Assembly (NCBI GenBank): GCA_963682175.1
Contig: OY821784.1
Coordinates: 28,439,621-28,503,620, forward strand
Source of the DNA: Triglochin maritima
Lineage: Eukaryota; Streptophyta; Magnoliopsida; Alismatales; Juncaginaceae
Length of the DNA: 64,000 nt
Direction of reading: 5' to 3'
In this document: piece by piece, positions 20,148 to 33,446 of the stretch
Position numbering within the stretch: position 1 is the first letter of the stretch
How the letters are laid out: every line of letters starts with the position of its first letter
Notes under the pieces: generated by a model
Database searches by the model: none
What the model saw: only the letters and a program-made list of their open reading frames with translations
What the model was told of the DNA's origin: nothing
Position numbers and translations under genes: made by a program

Positions 20148-21824
20148 GGACTTCATCTCATCTCCTCTCCTCTGAGTCATTCTTTTCTCATCTTAATGTC
20201 TCTGAATCTTCTCATCTACGAACACATTCTTTTAAATTGAAATTTTATTTATTTCATCAAATAATAACTATCATTTTTGTTAATGTTTAGATTGAAATGG
20301 ATCGAGAGTGGATTGTTTCAAACAGATTGAGTGATGAGTATGAGAACGGAGTGAATATGTTCTTAGAGGTTGCCAAAAAACATTCAAAAAAATGAAAGAC
20401 ATCGACCTGGCGTATTGTCCGTGCAATAAGTATCATAATATGTCAGTGCTGACTTTTCGGAAAATGAAAGATCATTTGTTTGAGAAAGGTTTCGACCCAA
20501 ATTACAAACGATGGATATGGCACGGCGAAAATGAATCATTTAGTCATTCCAAGAATGACGGAGACAACGTTAGTGTGGAAGATCACTTAGAGGAAATGGT
20601 TCAGGATATGGTTGAAAAGTTTTCATCCAACCCCTATTTACTTGGTAATTTGTTGAGTGACAATGAGAAGTCGTTGTATAAGAGTTGTACCAAATTCACT
20701 AGATTGTCAGCAGTGTTGAAGTTGTACAATTTAAAAGCTGGAAATGGTTGGTCCGATGTCAGTTTCACATCAATGTTGAAGTTATTGAAAGAGATGCTTC
20801 CAGATGATAATGAGTTTCCAGATAGAACTTATAATGCTAAGAAAGTGTTGTGTCCTATGGGAATGGAATATAGGAAGATACGTGCATGCCCGAACGATTG
20901 TATATTGTATAGGGGTGAGTTTGAAAACTTACATTCATGTCCCAGGTGTAATGTTTCATGATACAAAATGAAATGTAGTGGACCAAACCACAATGAAGAG
21001 GTTGGTGAGATGAAAATCAAAGGATCTCCTGCTAAGATTTTGTGGTATCTTCCAATAATACCAAGGCTTAAACGTTTGTTTGCGGGTAAGGAGGATTCCA
21101 AGAACATGACATGGCATGTTGATCGTGAGAAACCAAATGATCAGTTGCTACGTCACCCTACAGATTCACCTCAGTGGAAAAAAATAGATTTCGACTTTCC
21201 TGTGTTTGGTGAAGAATCCAGGAATGTACGACTTGGACTCTGTACTGATGGATTGAATCATTTCGGTAGTTTGAGTAACATTCATAGTTCTTGTCATGTT
21301 CTGCTTGTAATTTACAATCTGCCCCCGTGGTTATGCATGAAACGCAAATATATTATGTTGTCCTTAATGATTTCTGGTCCGAAACAACATGGAAACGACA
21401 TCGATGTGTATTTAAGACCTTTAATTGATGACCTAAAGAGATTGTGGGATGACGGAGAGCTAGTTTTTTATTCTTATCGTCAGGAGTCGTTCGTAATGTG
21501 GGTAATGATATTTTGCACGATTAATGACTTTCCAGGTTATGGTAATCTGTCTGGATATTCAGTCAAATGTCATAAAGTTTGTCCAATTTGCGAAGAAAAT
21601 ACATGCTCTTTGCAACTAGTTAATGGTTCTAAGACCGTCTATCTTGGTCATCGGAGATTTTTTCCGAACTCTCACCCTTATCGTAGGTTGAAGAAGACAT
21701 TTAACGGAAAATAGGAGTTTCAGAATCCGCAAGTTGAAATCAGCGTCGAAAATGTGTACGAACGTGTAATGAACATTGAATGTAAATTTGGAAAACCGTA
21801 CAAACGACCAAACGACAAAAGTAG
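20111..21824 (+). pseudogene. CACTA TNP2-type transposase fragment, copy 1
   Basis: Over 90% alike by eye to 57618-59315 in the CACTA element. It starts with the same leader (AGGTTTCTAACCTTCC), then ATG GAT CGA GAG TGG near 20298. It has the transposase-associated N-terminal domain (DLAYCPCNKYHN, RWIWHGE) and part of the Transposase_21 domain (LGLCTDGLNHFGS, NLPPWLCMK, CPICEENTCS). A one-base loss in the AAAAAAA at about 20385 shifts the frame, TGA interrupts at 20959, and TAG ends the frame at 21712-21714. Homology ends at about 21824. Lesions differ from the second copy, so they arose independently. Neither CACTA end is present. Confidence 0.8.
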
Positions 21825-23515
21825 AGGATTTAGACACAGCTAGTGGAAGTTTAAATTTCAGAAGATATTGTCCAATTAAAGGTAGAGATAATTGTTGATT
21901 TCATAATTAGAGATGAACTATTATTTAGCACATGTGAATCTAAAGGCCTTAGGGTAATAATTCTCTACCATAACCCGCAATTTAAACTATTTTCTATAAG
22001 AACACTTAAAAAATATTACATTTGATAAATTCGGTAAAGAAAGAGAACGCATGATTAGTTATTTTTCATCAACGAACAATAATGTAGCATTAACTAGTGA
22101 TGTTTGGACCGGTCCAAATAATTATCATTATTGTTGTATAACTGCTCATAATCTAGATGATTCATGGTGTTTAAATTAAAAAAATTCATTTATTTTTTAC
22201 CTATTTTGCATCTACACACTACCAATGTTATATTTGATCATATTAAAGATATCATGGTAGCTAATAATCTTGAAAATAAAGTTTGTGCAATTGCGTATGA
22301 TAATACTATTAATAACAGTTCTGCAATAGAAATACTTATAAATTATTGTCATCCACCTGTAGATGGTTTACTTTTTCATATCAGATGTGTTTGTCATACT
22401 TTGAATTTGGTAGTACAAGACGAACTTACATAATTAAACCTTACCTAGAAAATATTAGGAATGTAGTTGTTTATGTAGGTTGCAGTAGTACATCTAGATA
22501 TCAGCAATTTAGACAACTTTATGCATATAATAAAATTAAACCTTAGAAATTTAATTAGATGTCCCTCGTAGATGGAATTCTACCTATGAAATGTTAAAAT
22601 GTTGTTATCCTTATAATCTTGCAATTACAACATTTTATAATAAAAAACAAAATGAGTACATGTTAACCGATTTAGATTGGGAAAATTGTAAAATTATGTT
22701 AGATTTTTTAAATCCTTTTTTAACATTCACTACTATATTAAGTGAAGACAATATTACCCCGCCTCTAACATATTTATCTTTGAATTATTTCCAATAACTA
22801 GAGTATTTGCGAAATATAGGCAACATGGTGGTTTTGTTGAAATTTTAAATGTAATGCAGGCTAAGTTTAATCCTCCATTTAGTTTTTGTTTAGCTTTCAT
22901 TATGGATCCTACATTTAAGATTACTGGGTTACAAAAAAAAATTGGAAGAATTTTTTGCAAATATGAATTACGAAAATTTCCAAAATCACGTAGATAGGTA
23001 AACATGTCTTGTCTTACAAGAGGCATAGCTTGTCCGACAAGATTGGATCGACGCTACGGACAGAATGCAAATCATGAATCAAGACAACAACGACGATGAA
23101 TATTGAAGACAAATTAGTTAAACCATTTTGTTGAATGAGTAAATTTTTTCTAATACCCCTTTGAATTTTTTCATTACTCGAGTTTAGCTAGACTCCGGAC
23201 CTTTTTTATATGTAACCAATATATTGTTTCTCGAATTGAGTCAACAATTATTAATAAATAAATTAGTTGCTTTGGGGAAAACTAAATTGTGTTTGTGTTT
23301 TTTGTTAATTCAACTGTGATTGTATACTTACTTCAAATTAAAAAAAACAACCGAAAAACCAAAACCCGACCCGACCCAATGAAGGAAAACCCGACCTGAC
23401 ACCCACGGATCCGGCACCGATCCGGCCCGATTCCCTGAGTCGTAACTGCCCGAAGACCTAGGCTCTTTGTCGGCACGGCACGGTACTCAAGTCTAATCTA
23501 GATGTTTAAAAATCA
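21825..23515 (+). pseudogene. hAT (RICESLEEPER-like) transposase remnant
   Basis: Several broken frames recall plant hAT transposases in order: ISYFSSTNNNVALTSDVWT (about 22048), FDHIKDIMVANNLENKV and FHIRCVCHTLNLVVQDEL (22164-22433), VPRRWNSTYEMLKCC (about 22560-22610), then a region with LDFLNPFLTFTTILSEDN (to 22797) and MDPTFKITG (about 22900). There are many stops and no clear C-terminal dimerisation domain. The tail 23350-23515 (CCCGACCCGACCC ... GGCACGGCACGGTACTCAAG) resembles hAT subterminal DNA. The 5' end is cut by the CACTA junction. Confidence 0.7.
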
Positions 23516-25410
23516 GCCCGAAGGAGGTATATATCTCCATTAAACATATTTTAATAAATTTAGTAGAATGTAGGTTGTGGACATGCATTAGACTATTACG
23601 CATATTGTAGTTTATTTTATTAATTTCACGATAAATCAAGAGTATACACGTGTGAGTAAATTTCATACTCATACTTACCGCCCATTTTAAGGAGCTGGTA
23701 TGATGGGTACAAAGAGTATTTGGGTAAAAAAAATTAAAGTGTAATTTTTATAGCCGTGATTAGATGTAAATGGGGCATGTAATTTGTAATTTTATATCCG
23801 TGACGTAAACACGGATAATACCCGTCTAGTTTATATATTGTATTCACCTATGAGTAAAACCATCTCACAAAGTGATAAATGTGATTTTTTGGTTGACTGT
23901 CACTCAAAAATACTTTATTTTACGATCTAACATTTAGTTATGATTATTTTCTTGGATACAACTTAAAAATATGTTAACGTTTCCATTTGCCGTTCCGTTA
24001 ACTGTCCCCGTTATCTTTAACCTTTCATAATTACTTTGTTAACATCAACTGCCACCCTCCTTTTCCTTTCCTTTTATTCTCTCTTCTCGTTCTCTTCTCT
24101 TCGTACGGTTCTCCTACTCTAGCCTGCCGTGTCTCCTCTCCCACCACCTCCTCCTCGTCACCTCCTACGTGTGCAATAGAATGAAAGTCCAACCAACAAC
24201 AATAAAAAAAACACCAAGTCCAACTAACAACAACAAAAATACCAATCCACTCCCGAATCCAATTAACCGAACAATCTAAATTTTCCAAATCAACACCACG
24301 CAATCCCCAATTTCCACTCGAATTTCAACTGAAAAACAACATAAATTTCTCCGGAAACCTTGCATACATGGTGAAAGCGATTCGAGAATGAAAAACCAAG
24401 AAGATCGAGTCAGGCGAGGGGCTATCGTTATTAAGTTCAAGCAGATCTCACAGATGGTGGAAACATGCAAGGAATAAGAGAGTAGCAGCAGAAAACCCCA
24501 AAAGAGTTGGGATTTTCTTGTTAGCAAACGAATTACGATTACAAGCTTTTTACACACCCACCACACGGATCGGGTTTGCCAGGATCCATTTATATGAACA
24601 GACTTGTGTATAATACAAGTTGCTATCGATTATTTACTCTCATCTTTACAAGAGTTGGTCAATCTGGCTTGCAGAAATCAAGTGATGGTACATAAGACTA
24701 GTCAACTAAAAGAACATGAGATTCGGCGTGCCTGTTTCTTTGTCAAATGCAGTTGGGTGACAATTGGTACCAAGCCATATACTAAACAGAGGGCTACTTA
24801 TTTCTCGGTTTATAAACATGTTCAAGTACAGATCGTAACTTCTTGAGACAAAGAAAGTTGTAAACCCACTAGGTTTCAGGGTTCATATATCAAATTATCT
24901 AAACAATTTCATTAAGACGGCTCAACCGGCCACCCATTCAATATTTCCATATAGACATGTACATGATACACCATACAGAAGGTGAATAACGTTCATCTTT
25001 CGAAAACAAACAAAAAGATAGTTCTTATTACGTAAGATGAGCCGTTGCTGATTCAGCCACTGTGTATGCCATGCTCCTCCAAATTATTTTATCAACGATA
25101 AAAAAAGAACAATCCTGAGACCAGTGCCTATGCAACTTCCATGGTTATCGCATTTGAAGTTTGCTGCAAGGAAGAATCCTATGCATTAGGCACAGATTCA
25201 GTGTAAAGATGACTAGAAATTAATTAAGTACCAGATCAAAACTACACAATGATATGAAAAAAGGTTGATGTATCCTGAAGTAAATTTGTTGGCCAAATTA
25301 CCAAGTTGATTACAATTGCAGTATTTAGGATCTTGGGCTAGCCTGATCGTCACAGCAATCCAATTTACCTCTAGGTACAACATCGGGCGTTAGCAGCATG
25401 ATAGATAGCT
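23516..25410. other. Intergenic stretch upstream of TRM5 3' end, no gene recognised
   Basis: AT-rich. The part 24050-24180 is CT-rich like a plant 5' leader and 24250-24600 has short open frames on the minus strand, but none shows a recognisable domain. The part 25050-25410 may hold the TRM5 3' untranslated region. Confidence 0.45.
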
Positions 25411-28400
25411 TTAGAATTCGCTTGTGTTCCTATCAAATGCAACTGTCCTAGGAAGGACAAATGACCCACAAAGCATCCACTTCCCAGGCACAACGAGTCG
25501 TACTCTGCGCATTTCCATGTCAATAACAGAAACACCGAGAGCCACTTTTATCCTCTTCAATCCAATGATTTAAAATAATGAACTTTTAAAAAGATGGTGT
25601 GATGATTGTCTTTGTAGAAAAATAATATATCTTTACCTCTTGAAAGTCGAACTCAGGATTCTGACTTAGAGAATCCATAAACATGAACTCTAGGTAACAC
25701 CACATCCTTCCGTCTCCTTGAGAGTACACCCGTGAATGCACCTGTCAACCACAACCTTTTAGAGAAAGCAAAAACTATTGAGATGTAAAAATTTACATGC
25801 AATATATAGAAAGTCAATTGCAACATTTCACAGAAAATTAGATTAGCATTCTTATTTGATGCGCTTTCAGATACCACAGGAAAACTACTTCATACCACAG
25901 CATTGAAAGCTAGTTTTAATGTGCAGCAGCAGAATTCCTGAATGTCTGAGTTCATACAGTCTTCGATGTTCAGCAATCACAATAACAATGTGATTTTTTA
26001 AAAATATATTATAATGATTTAAAATGCTATAGGTGATTCTTTAAGGCTATTAAAATACTAGCAAGGTTTATTGAGTAAAATAAAAAATATATACATGCCC
26101 TCCAAACTAGCAATGAATGCTTTCATAAACTATTCAAAAAAATTCAAGAGACAACTGATGGCAGATAAATTTCACCATTTTAAGAATTAAATAAATGACG
26201 TAATAAAATGCAGTTATTGGTCTAGATAACAATCATTTATGCAAGTACACCACAGCTACATATGCAAGAATCATATTCCAGCACTAAGGAGACCATAACC
26301 ATCAAAATAAAATAAGTCAGAAGTAAAGGAAGCTTTCACAACCAAAACGAAGCCAGTGAGCCCGAATACTCAAAACCCCACCCTCAACCTAGAAAAATGA
26401 CACTTTCTAAAGCTACTCCCAAAGGCATAGTCACTGTTTACAGATGTATTTGCAATACAAGGCCTCAATTAACATGTTCACTATAAACATGATGCAACTA
26501 AATGTTACAGTAAACAAGAAACTCAGCAGCATCATTTGGCAAATTCATAACCACTTGTGTTATGGAATGCGGTCGGTCCATAGAAAACACTAACTTGATG
26601 AATCTTCTAGCATCCATATTAAATACCTGTAAGCCAATAAAAAGTGTTATCGTCCAACAAATATAAAGCAAGTGCCTTGAAGACCCACTAACCAAATGAT
26701 TAACATATCCATGAATTCTGACAAAGGAGATACAGATTCACAGTCAAATCTTGTTTATAAATTCTATAACTTTATTGTGTCAATTATCAACCTCTACTTT
26801 TCTCTCCAGCTTGTTTAGAACAATATTTCTATCAAGGTAGTCAACAGCAACAGGGTTTAGATCATTCGCATAGACACGCTTCACTTTTTTTGCTGCGGAT
26901 ATGGCTATTGGACCAACTCCAGAAAAAACATCACCTGTGTAGCAAAAGCTTTAGTGAGATAGTGAAAGAAAACTGCAATTTATATATCTATAAGCACAGG
27001 ACAAGAAGAATAGTAGGAAACAAATCATCTGACACTGGAAAAATTAAAACAATGGGTTTTAAAAAAAATATAGACTGATAAAAATATCTACGGAAACACT
27101 TCAAAATGCTTTCTCTGAAGTGCTAGGATCGGAGAAGATACATACAATATAATGCAAAGCTTAAAAGAAGTTTAGTGTAAATAATCTAATAAACTTCCAA
27201 AAGGTTTAAAAAAACAAGACAAACGATAAATTGTAGTGTAAACCCATAACATACAGTTTCAAATTTCTGGCCTCTTACAAGAATGGGTTACATATACCTA
27301 CAATTTTACATAGACAAGTAGGTATATCATAGCTAAACATAATATACTACGAACATTCAAAAATGGAAAAAGTGATGTCAAATAGAAAATAAAATAAATA
27401 TATACAGGAATAAGCTCTGAGAGGGCTAGCACAAGAACCCACAAGAATGAAAAATATTATGATGTTGAGGGGACTTACAAACAACATCATTGATAGAGAA
27501 GCCAAAAACGAGCCTTTGCCTCTCAGTGCCAAGTCGAGAATTCCAATATCTGCATAAAGAAATATAAATGTTAAAGATGACGTAAAACAATCAATGAATA
27601 TGAATAAGCATGGGAAAGTAAAGTTCATGATTGTCGTAACTCTTAAAAATCATGCCAGGATTAGAAAAGGTAACAGTTTCAAGTTTTCAAGTAAAAGCAA
27701 TTGGTACCTTGAGTCCCTGACGCTTGGTTTTAACCATAATATCCACTATGACACTGTTAAACACCTAAAATCTAAACCAATCAAAATTATAAATGAATCT
27801 AACTGGTTTAGCATATCAAGTTGTCCCAGATACGCAAAAGGTCAAACATAAAAAGGAAGGCAATCTTTTCAACTAACTTCTCTATAATAAATTGAAATTG
27901 AAGTGAGATTTCACTTTTCACATCATCAACATTACCCCAGTGCCTCAAAAGAGGCTCCCACCTAGGCGAGATAAAGGGGGTCGGGTGTACGCAACCCTAC
28001 CACTGTAAAACAGTGAGGTTGTTTCCACTTGACCCAATGATGTGAATGCAACTGACCATCTGCGATTTCACAATAGATAAGAAATGTAGATTGTTAAGAT
28101 AACCATTTGATATATCTCATGATGCTCCAAATGCCAAACAACAACTTAATCTTTCACACAATGGAAATGAACAAACGTTTCACAACAAACTATCAAAATT
28201 ATCGATTGGTGATCAACAAAGTATCCAGCATTAATGAGCGCGGGTAAAAAGGGATTGTAAAAGAATTGAAATGCCTTAAGAGAACGCCTCGAAGGCCCCA
28301 CAAAAAAGTGTATTTTCAATGAATATGGACTTAGCAGCAGGACACTTTCAAATAATGCAGCAGAAGGGTACTTGCAACATTTATGTATGAAATAAACTCA

Positions 28401-29788
28401 TCCCCAATTGTTTCAAAGATTGTCAGTTCTTAATGTCAAAACGTGGAAAACCTACACTTTTGCTAAATCAACATGAAAGCGAAGTCCATTCTCCACTACT
28501 GTAGTTACTAGAGAGTGATTTCCAGCCAAAACTTCAAGCTCCATGGTCCGGTAGACATTCTGGATATTGTCGACCTTATTAACAACCGTTTGTATTAGAG
28601 CCTTATTTTTGTCCAAGATTACCTGTAAAAGTTAAGAAAAATTAGAACATTTTATGTTTGACACCAACATTCAGGTATTCAACCATCATGTTCAAGGCTT
28701 CAAGAATTTGAAGAGTGGCTTTTCACTCCAATTGGGAGGTTATCAATTGACGTACCTGAGCAATAAGTGTTTTATAAGGTAGGTGTTCCTCTTTCAAATT
28801 AAGGTGTACGATGTGTCCCACAGTTTCAAAGGCCGCCGGAACAGTTATACGTTCTGGTAGCAAGGCCTCTAGAACCTAAAGAGACCAATACATGAATATA
28901 AAATTATAAACCACTTGTTAAAAAACAAGTTCTCATCACTCAATTGAATAAGTTTAGGACAGGAAGTGACTTTTTATTTTGAAAATGACCATGTGCACTA
29001 ATACAAAATGGAAAAAGGAAGCCCTTTTATTTATTTTTATGAACAGCTAGCTGTTTTAATCCCAAAAGGAAAAAAACAAAGTCAAACTCTAGAGTCTGGC
29101 CTGCACAAGATTTATTTTCAACTAATATGCAAGCAGAAGGGGTATTATACTTCAACTTCAATTGTTGTATCAACAAGTCAAATGGCTCAAAAGAAAAACA
29201 ACCAAGACGAGAAAAGGTACATTCAATGCGGTGGGAGAGTAGTAACAAAGATTAGGTATCTATCATGCTGCTAACGGTGGGAGAGAAGTATAGTACAGCT
29301 TTAGTTGCATTGTGTTTTTTACTAAATCACTTGATAAAATTGCCACGACCACAATCCAGAATTAAAAAAATTCAGGACAAACTCATAAATGACACGTTGG
29401 AACAAAGTTAACAAAATGGAATAACAAAATCTGAGTAAAACGGAAGCCCATAACAGATACAAAATGACCAACTTGAAAGATCCAATAATATTGTATACCT
29501 CGTTCATTGGCCAGTAGTCATAAAACAGGGTCAACCTGCATTGAACTAGCTCATTTACAAACTGTCTGCTGTCTGTGGTGTCATGCAATAAAACAGCCTA
29601 GAAGAACTTCAAAAATTGAGCATCCTGTATAGTTGAAGGGCAAAGTGCATCTATAACATACATATGTGCTAAAAAACTGTTTGCTTACAACAAACATGAG
29701 AAAGTATAGAATATGTAAACATAATACATATCTAACAGTATCACACAATGAAGTGACATTTGGGAATTTCGTATATCAGGTGACATTT

Positions 29789-29835
<47 letters not shown>

Positions 29836-32800
29836 TTTCATTGACATTTGGGATGTCCATTCACTACTGAAAAAAGAACAGAAAAGAATCAGTTTCAAGG
29901 AACAAGTAAACCAAATTCGATTATTCGATATGGATATTAACTAAAGTCATATTGTGGTGTGTCGGGATAGAAAAGGAGGGGGGGGGAGAAAATTTGGAGA
30001 AAATGTTGTTATTTTTCCTTGTTTGGAGAGATGTAAAGAAAGAAGAGAAGAAACTTTTGGTACCATATTATTATGATCAAAGTACCCATGACCGAATTAA
30101 CCTAGTTATTTCATTCTAGGGTATTTTGAGAAACATAGACAAGTTACTACTTTCTCTTCATTTCTCTCCCATTTCGAAGAGAAAGTTCAGGTATCATTTC
30201 GTATAAGAGACTTTCTCTTACTTTCTCTCCTTTCTTTCCTTAAAAATCCTATCCAAACAAGAGAAACATCACTTTCTCTCCATTTCTCTCCTATCCAAAT
30301 ACACCATAAGAGAGTACCACAAATAATATGCAAATCACCGAAAATATTCCAACATATAGTGGTAGTTTTACGTAGCAAAGTTACAAAATCAAGAGTAAAG
30401 CAAATAGGGGTGAGGAGACTTAGGAGTAAGGTTTTCAGAACCGAACCGGACGTCGAACCGGTAACGTCAAAGGTTCAGCAGACCAAATCGAACCGGTGAC
30501 GTCAGCATGACGTCATATATATTATAGATATAATAATCATATTTATTAAGTAAAAAAATATTCAAAACATCTACAATATCAACATTTCTAGGGTGGGGGT
30601 ATAGATTTGGGTCCGGTTTTCAGAACAGTGCTTAGGAGCCTTAACCCTACCCTTTTTCGGAGATACAATACATGAGTAGTTAATTTTTGTAAGTTTTACA
30701 AAACAAGCACCCTAGATCTTTGAACTAAATGACTGAACCACAACAAATGGGACAGCAAATAGACACAAGCAAAACAGGCAAAAGCAGTAACAGAATATGC
30801 ATAGGCAAATCGAAAAATAAATGTCATAGCTATATAGTCATTGCCTGATTGAGCCCGTCGAACATTAGGGGATCTTGAATGCTCACAAGCCCCAGTGTGT
30901 AGCTCAACTGGTAGAGAGTGGTTTCACAACCTCATTAAGCCAGTCGAACCAAGAGAATTACCCCTCGACATGAAAAGTGTGGACCAATGAGGAATAAAGG
31001 TAGTGACTTCAGTATTTGGTCATTGGGAAGATATTAACCATCGGAAACCAATGAATTAGTCTCTTTTATCGATTTGGTTTCTAGTTTTGGTTCTACATGT
31101 TTATGCAAGGTCATGAATAACAAAACATGTGACACTCATATGCAAAAGTGAGTTTGGTTCTAAGAAGCAAAAACCAAGTGGAATTGAAAAAAAGGCTAAA
31201 GACGACCAAATGCTAACACAAAAATGTTGTGACTTGATTCCAGTCTCAATTAATACTCATCATGGTTAGCAAAATGGCAACATATGTGATGGTAGAAGGT
31301 AGGCGAGGTATGAATTTATCTTATCCTATTTCAATAACTACGTGCTCTAAGTAGACAAAATCTCCTTCATAGAAATATGGGATTCAAATAGAGTGTAGTG
31401 TATACTATCCTTATTGTTCAATGCATTAAAAAAAATCTCATTTAATTTCCAGCATAAATAGTTTGTAACTTTGAATGAATGGTGGATATTGGCTCAGGTG
31501 TAAGGAATTGTTACTCGAAGAGGGGGCATTGACAAAATACAATGTAGAATTTCTGCACTTGAATCAAATTAGTGGATGTAAAGAGATATTTAGTGGTTGA
31601 CTACTCTCTGCCATCGGATTAGAGGTGGATTGTGGCAATTGGCCTTGTTGATTGTGGATGAATCTTTCATGAGATGTATAGAGTATTTTTATGAACTAAT
31701 CGAATATTTGATTCCACAGATAAAGGTAGATATGAAGATTGTAAATAACTCTTTGTTGTTAGATTGAAGAATGTCAATGGATTATATCATTTGCACTTCT
31801 TTATGGTGAAACAGGAAACGACTGATTGGGCTTCACTTCAATGAGTTAACCAGAAACAAGCTCTATAATTAGCAAGGGTACGACCGTGTACATCACAATG
31901 TTCATTCATGTTCACTTTTCTCAGACAATTTGAAGTTAACCACCTGAAGTTTTCAGCACCACATCTATTTGCCTTCATGAGAAACAACGGAAAAATTGAA
32001 CACTTAAAGTGGTTATTGGTGGTTTTGTAGCATATATCACTATCGCTCAGGAGTTTCTGGTCATGCTAGCTCGAACAATTCTATACTACAACGATAATAA
32101 CAACAACTACGACAAAGCATGTGAGCCCAAAGTAGTTGGGGTAGGCTAGAAATGGAATTCATCAAGATAAAACTCAATATAGCAACAACCAACAGCACTA
32201 GCCCAAAACGCCAATCTCCATTTTACATCGCACTAACCATCACAAATCAGCCTACATTATTAGCAAGACAGATGACAAAAACAATAAAAATCACAAAAAC
32301 AAAAACTCATGACTACCTTAACGGCCTCCGGCAGATCGGGAAACCCTTTCCCGGCGTACTTGGGATCCAAAAGCAGCAACCTAGTGGGCCCCCTCCACCT
32401 CCAAACTCTTCCCCAAGCAACCCCCTCATATCCTCCTCCTCCCTCTCCTCAACAACCTCGACCTCATAAACACTCCCCTTCACCCTCTCCCTTCTCCTCC
32501 CCCTCTCCACCTTCCGCCTCGGCCTCGACATCCTCGCCAGGTTCCTGAACCTCAAGAACCCCCGAGAGTTAAACTCCCTGGCCAGCTTCTGCCGGTACAT
32601 CACCGGTGGAAGCGGGCCGGACTTCTCGGGAGGATCCCGAGGAAGGAGAGGGAGAAGGTGGGGGTCAAGGTCGTCGTTGGGGGCGCGGGCGACGTTGGGG
32701 ACGCGGGGCCAGTTGAGGAGGTGGCCGCGGAGGTGGGACTCGAGGGAGGAACAGAGATGGGAAGGGACGCGGAGGGCGGAGAGGAGGTGGGTTTGGGTGA

Positions 32801-32981
32801 AGGATTCGCGGGGGAGGGTTGAGGGGGATGGAGGGGAGGGAGAGGGGAGGGGTTTGGGGAGAGATAGGGTGTGGTGGTGGAGGGAGATGGTTCGGGATTT
32901 TCGGGTTGGGGATGGGTTGAGGAAGAGAGGGGAGAGGGAGGGGATGGGGGTCGGGTGGGACATGGGTGAGAGGAGGAGCAT
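25411..32981 (-). CDS. TRM5: tRNA (guanine37-N1)-methyltransferase, TRM5/Met-10+ family, nine exons, three lesions
   Basis: SAM-dependent enzyme that forms m1G37 next to the anticodon. Exons (minus): 32317-32981, 29499-29597, 28756-28875, 28456-28622, 27479-27549, 26792-26934, 26515-26626, 25637-25741, 25411-25554. Junctions agree in phase (for example 33, 40 and 47 whole codons). Family blocks in order: RGHLLNWPRV and GFLRFRNLARMSRPRRK; VILDKNKALIQTVVNK; VYWNSRLGTERQRL; SAM motif DVFSGVGPIAI and ANDLNP; VFNMDARRFI; VVMNLPNDAAEFL; MRRVRLVVPGKWMLC. The first 70 residues are rich in Ser, Pro and His, as in an organelle presequence. Lesions: exon 1 is one base short near the G-run at about 32385; exon 7 lacks GT at the expected donor (about 26514); exon 8 has one base too many (or two too few) near 25662, giving an early TGA. 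Either a recent pseudogene or base errors in the assembly. Confidence 0.85.
27935..28040 (+). repeat. SINE-like sequence in TRM5 intron
   Basis: GAGGCTCCCACCTAGGCGAG followed by GGTCGGGTGTACGCAACC and GAGGTTGTTTCCACTTGACC matches the body of a SINE-like family widespread in plants. Lies in the intron between exons 4 and 5. The tail and target duplications were not defined. Confidence 0.55.
29791..29834 (+). repeat. Run of 44 G in TRM5 intron 1
   Basis: An uninterrupted G-run between two copies of TGACATTT. This is intron sequence close to exon 2. Such a run may be real and unstable, or a sequencing or assembly artefact. Confidence 0.9.
29951..30312. mobile_element. Possible MITE in TRM5 intron 1
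   Basis: The ends are similar in inverse: TTGTGGTGTGTCGGGATAG at the left and the complement of CTATCCAAATACACCATAA at the right. The interior is purine-rich in the left part and CT-rich in the right (fold-back). Target duplication not clear. Confidence 0.45.
30894..30965 (+). repeat. tRNA-like SINE head or tRNA relic
   Basis: GTGTAGCTCAACTGGTAGAG is a good internal A-box region, and AGTCGAACC some 38 bp later is a partial B box. No complete cloverleaf could be drawn. It lies in TRM5 intron 1. Confidence 0.4.
32095..32165 (+). repeat. SINE-like tail in TRM5 intron 1
   Basis: ATAATAACAACAACTACGAC followed by GCCCAAAGTAGTTGGGGTAG resembles a common plant SINE-like motif (AACAACAACAAAG...TTGGGGTCGGCT). 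Its boundaries are not defined. Confidence 0.4.
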
Positions 32982-33446
32982 AGTGGACTGTGACCATGGT
33001 CGGTCAGTCCCTCATCTACTGTCGTGACCTAGGTAATCTGGCCACCTAGGTAATGCACACTCTCTCACGTTGTAATGATCAACTTCTTTTTCCATTTACT
33101 ATTTACTAATTTATCATGAACTAAGTCATCCCACACTCTTTCAATCTACATCATTAATTTCATTTCACTTTTATTCTGTTACACACTCATTTATATTTAT
33201 CAAAAACATTAATAATCTATTTGGAAAAACCAAAATACCAAGATATTTACATGCTCTTCAGGTCACGACCTCGGTCAAACAGGATGAAATTACGCTGCAG
33301 CGAGAGAAGATAATGTTGGTAAGGGAGAAAAAAGAAACTCGTCGAGCTTCTATGAAGTACGACATTTATATTTCAGTTTTGAAGGTCAAGGAAAAAGGCA
33401 TCCTGACCTCACAAGATGAAATTAATTTGGAAAAAATCAGTGACCA
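32982..33446 (+). pseudogene. TRM5 upstream flank and an unidentified coding-like fragment
   Basis: The flank to about 33250 is AT-rich and would hold the TRM5 promoter (minus strand); no clear TATA was fixed. From 33262 to the MULE-relative boundary a plus-strand frame stays open for about 60 codons: Lys/Glu-rich with REKIMLVREKKETRRASMKY and EINLEKISD, suggesting a helical segment. It is cut by the element at 33455. I do not recognise the family. Confidence 0.35.

Noticed and set aside
24031..24566. Minus-strand frames of 90 and 96 codons
   Set aside because: No domain, poor composition (aromatic and Cys-rich), and the region is CT-rich leader-like DNA; not supported as coding.
32665..33027. 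Alternative frames over TRM5 exon 1 (Pro-rich minus frame and Gly/Arg-rich plus frame)
   Set aside because: Shadows of the conserved exon 1 frame; their bias comes from its Ser/Pro codons.
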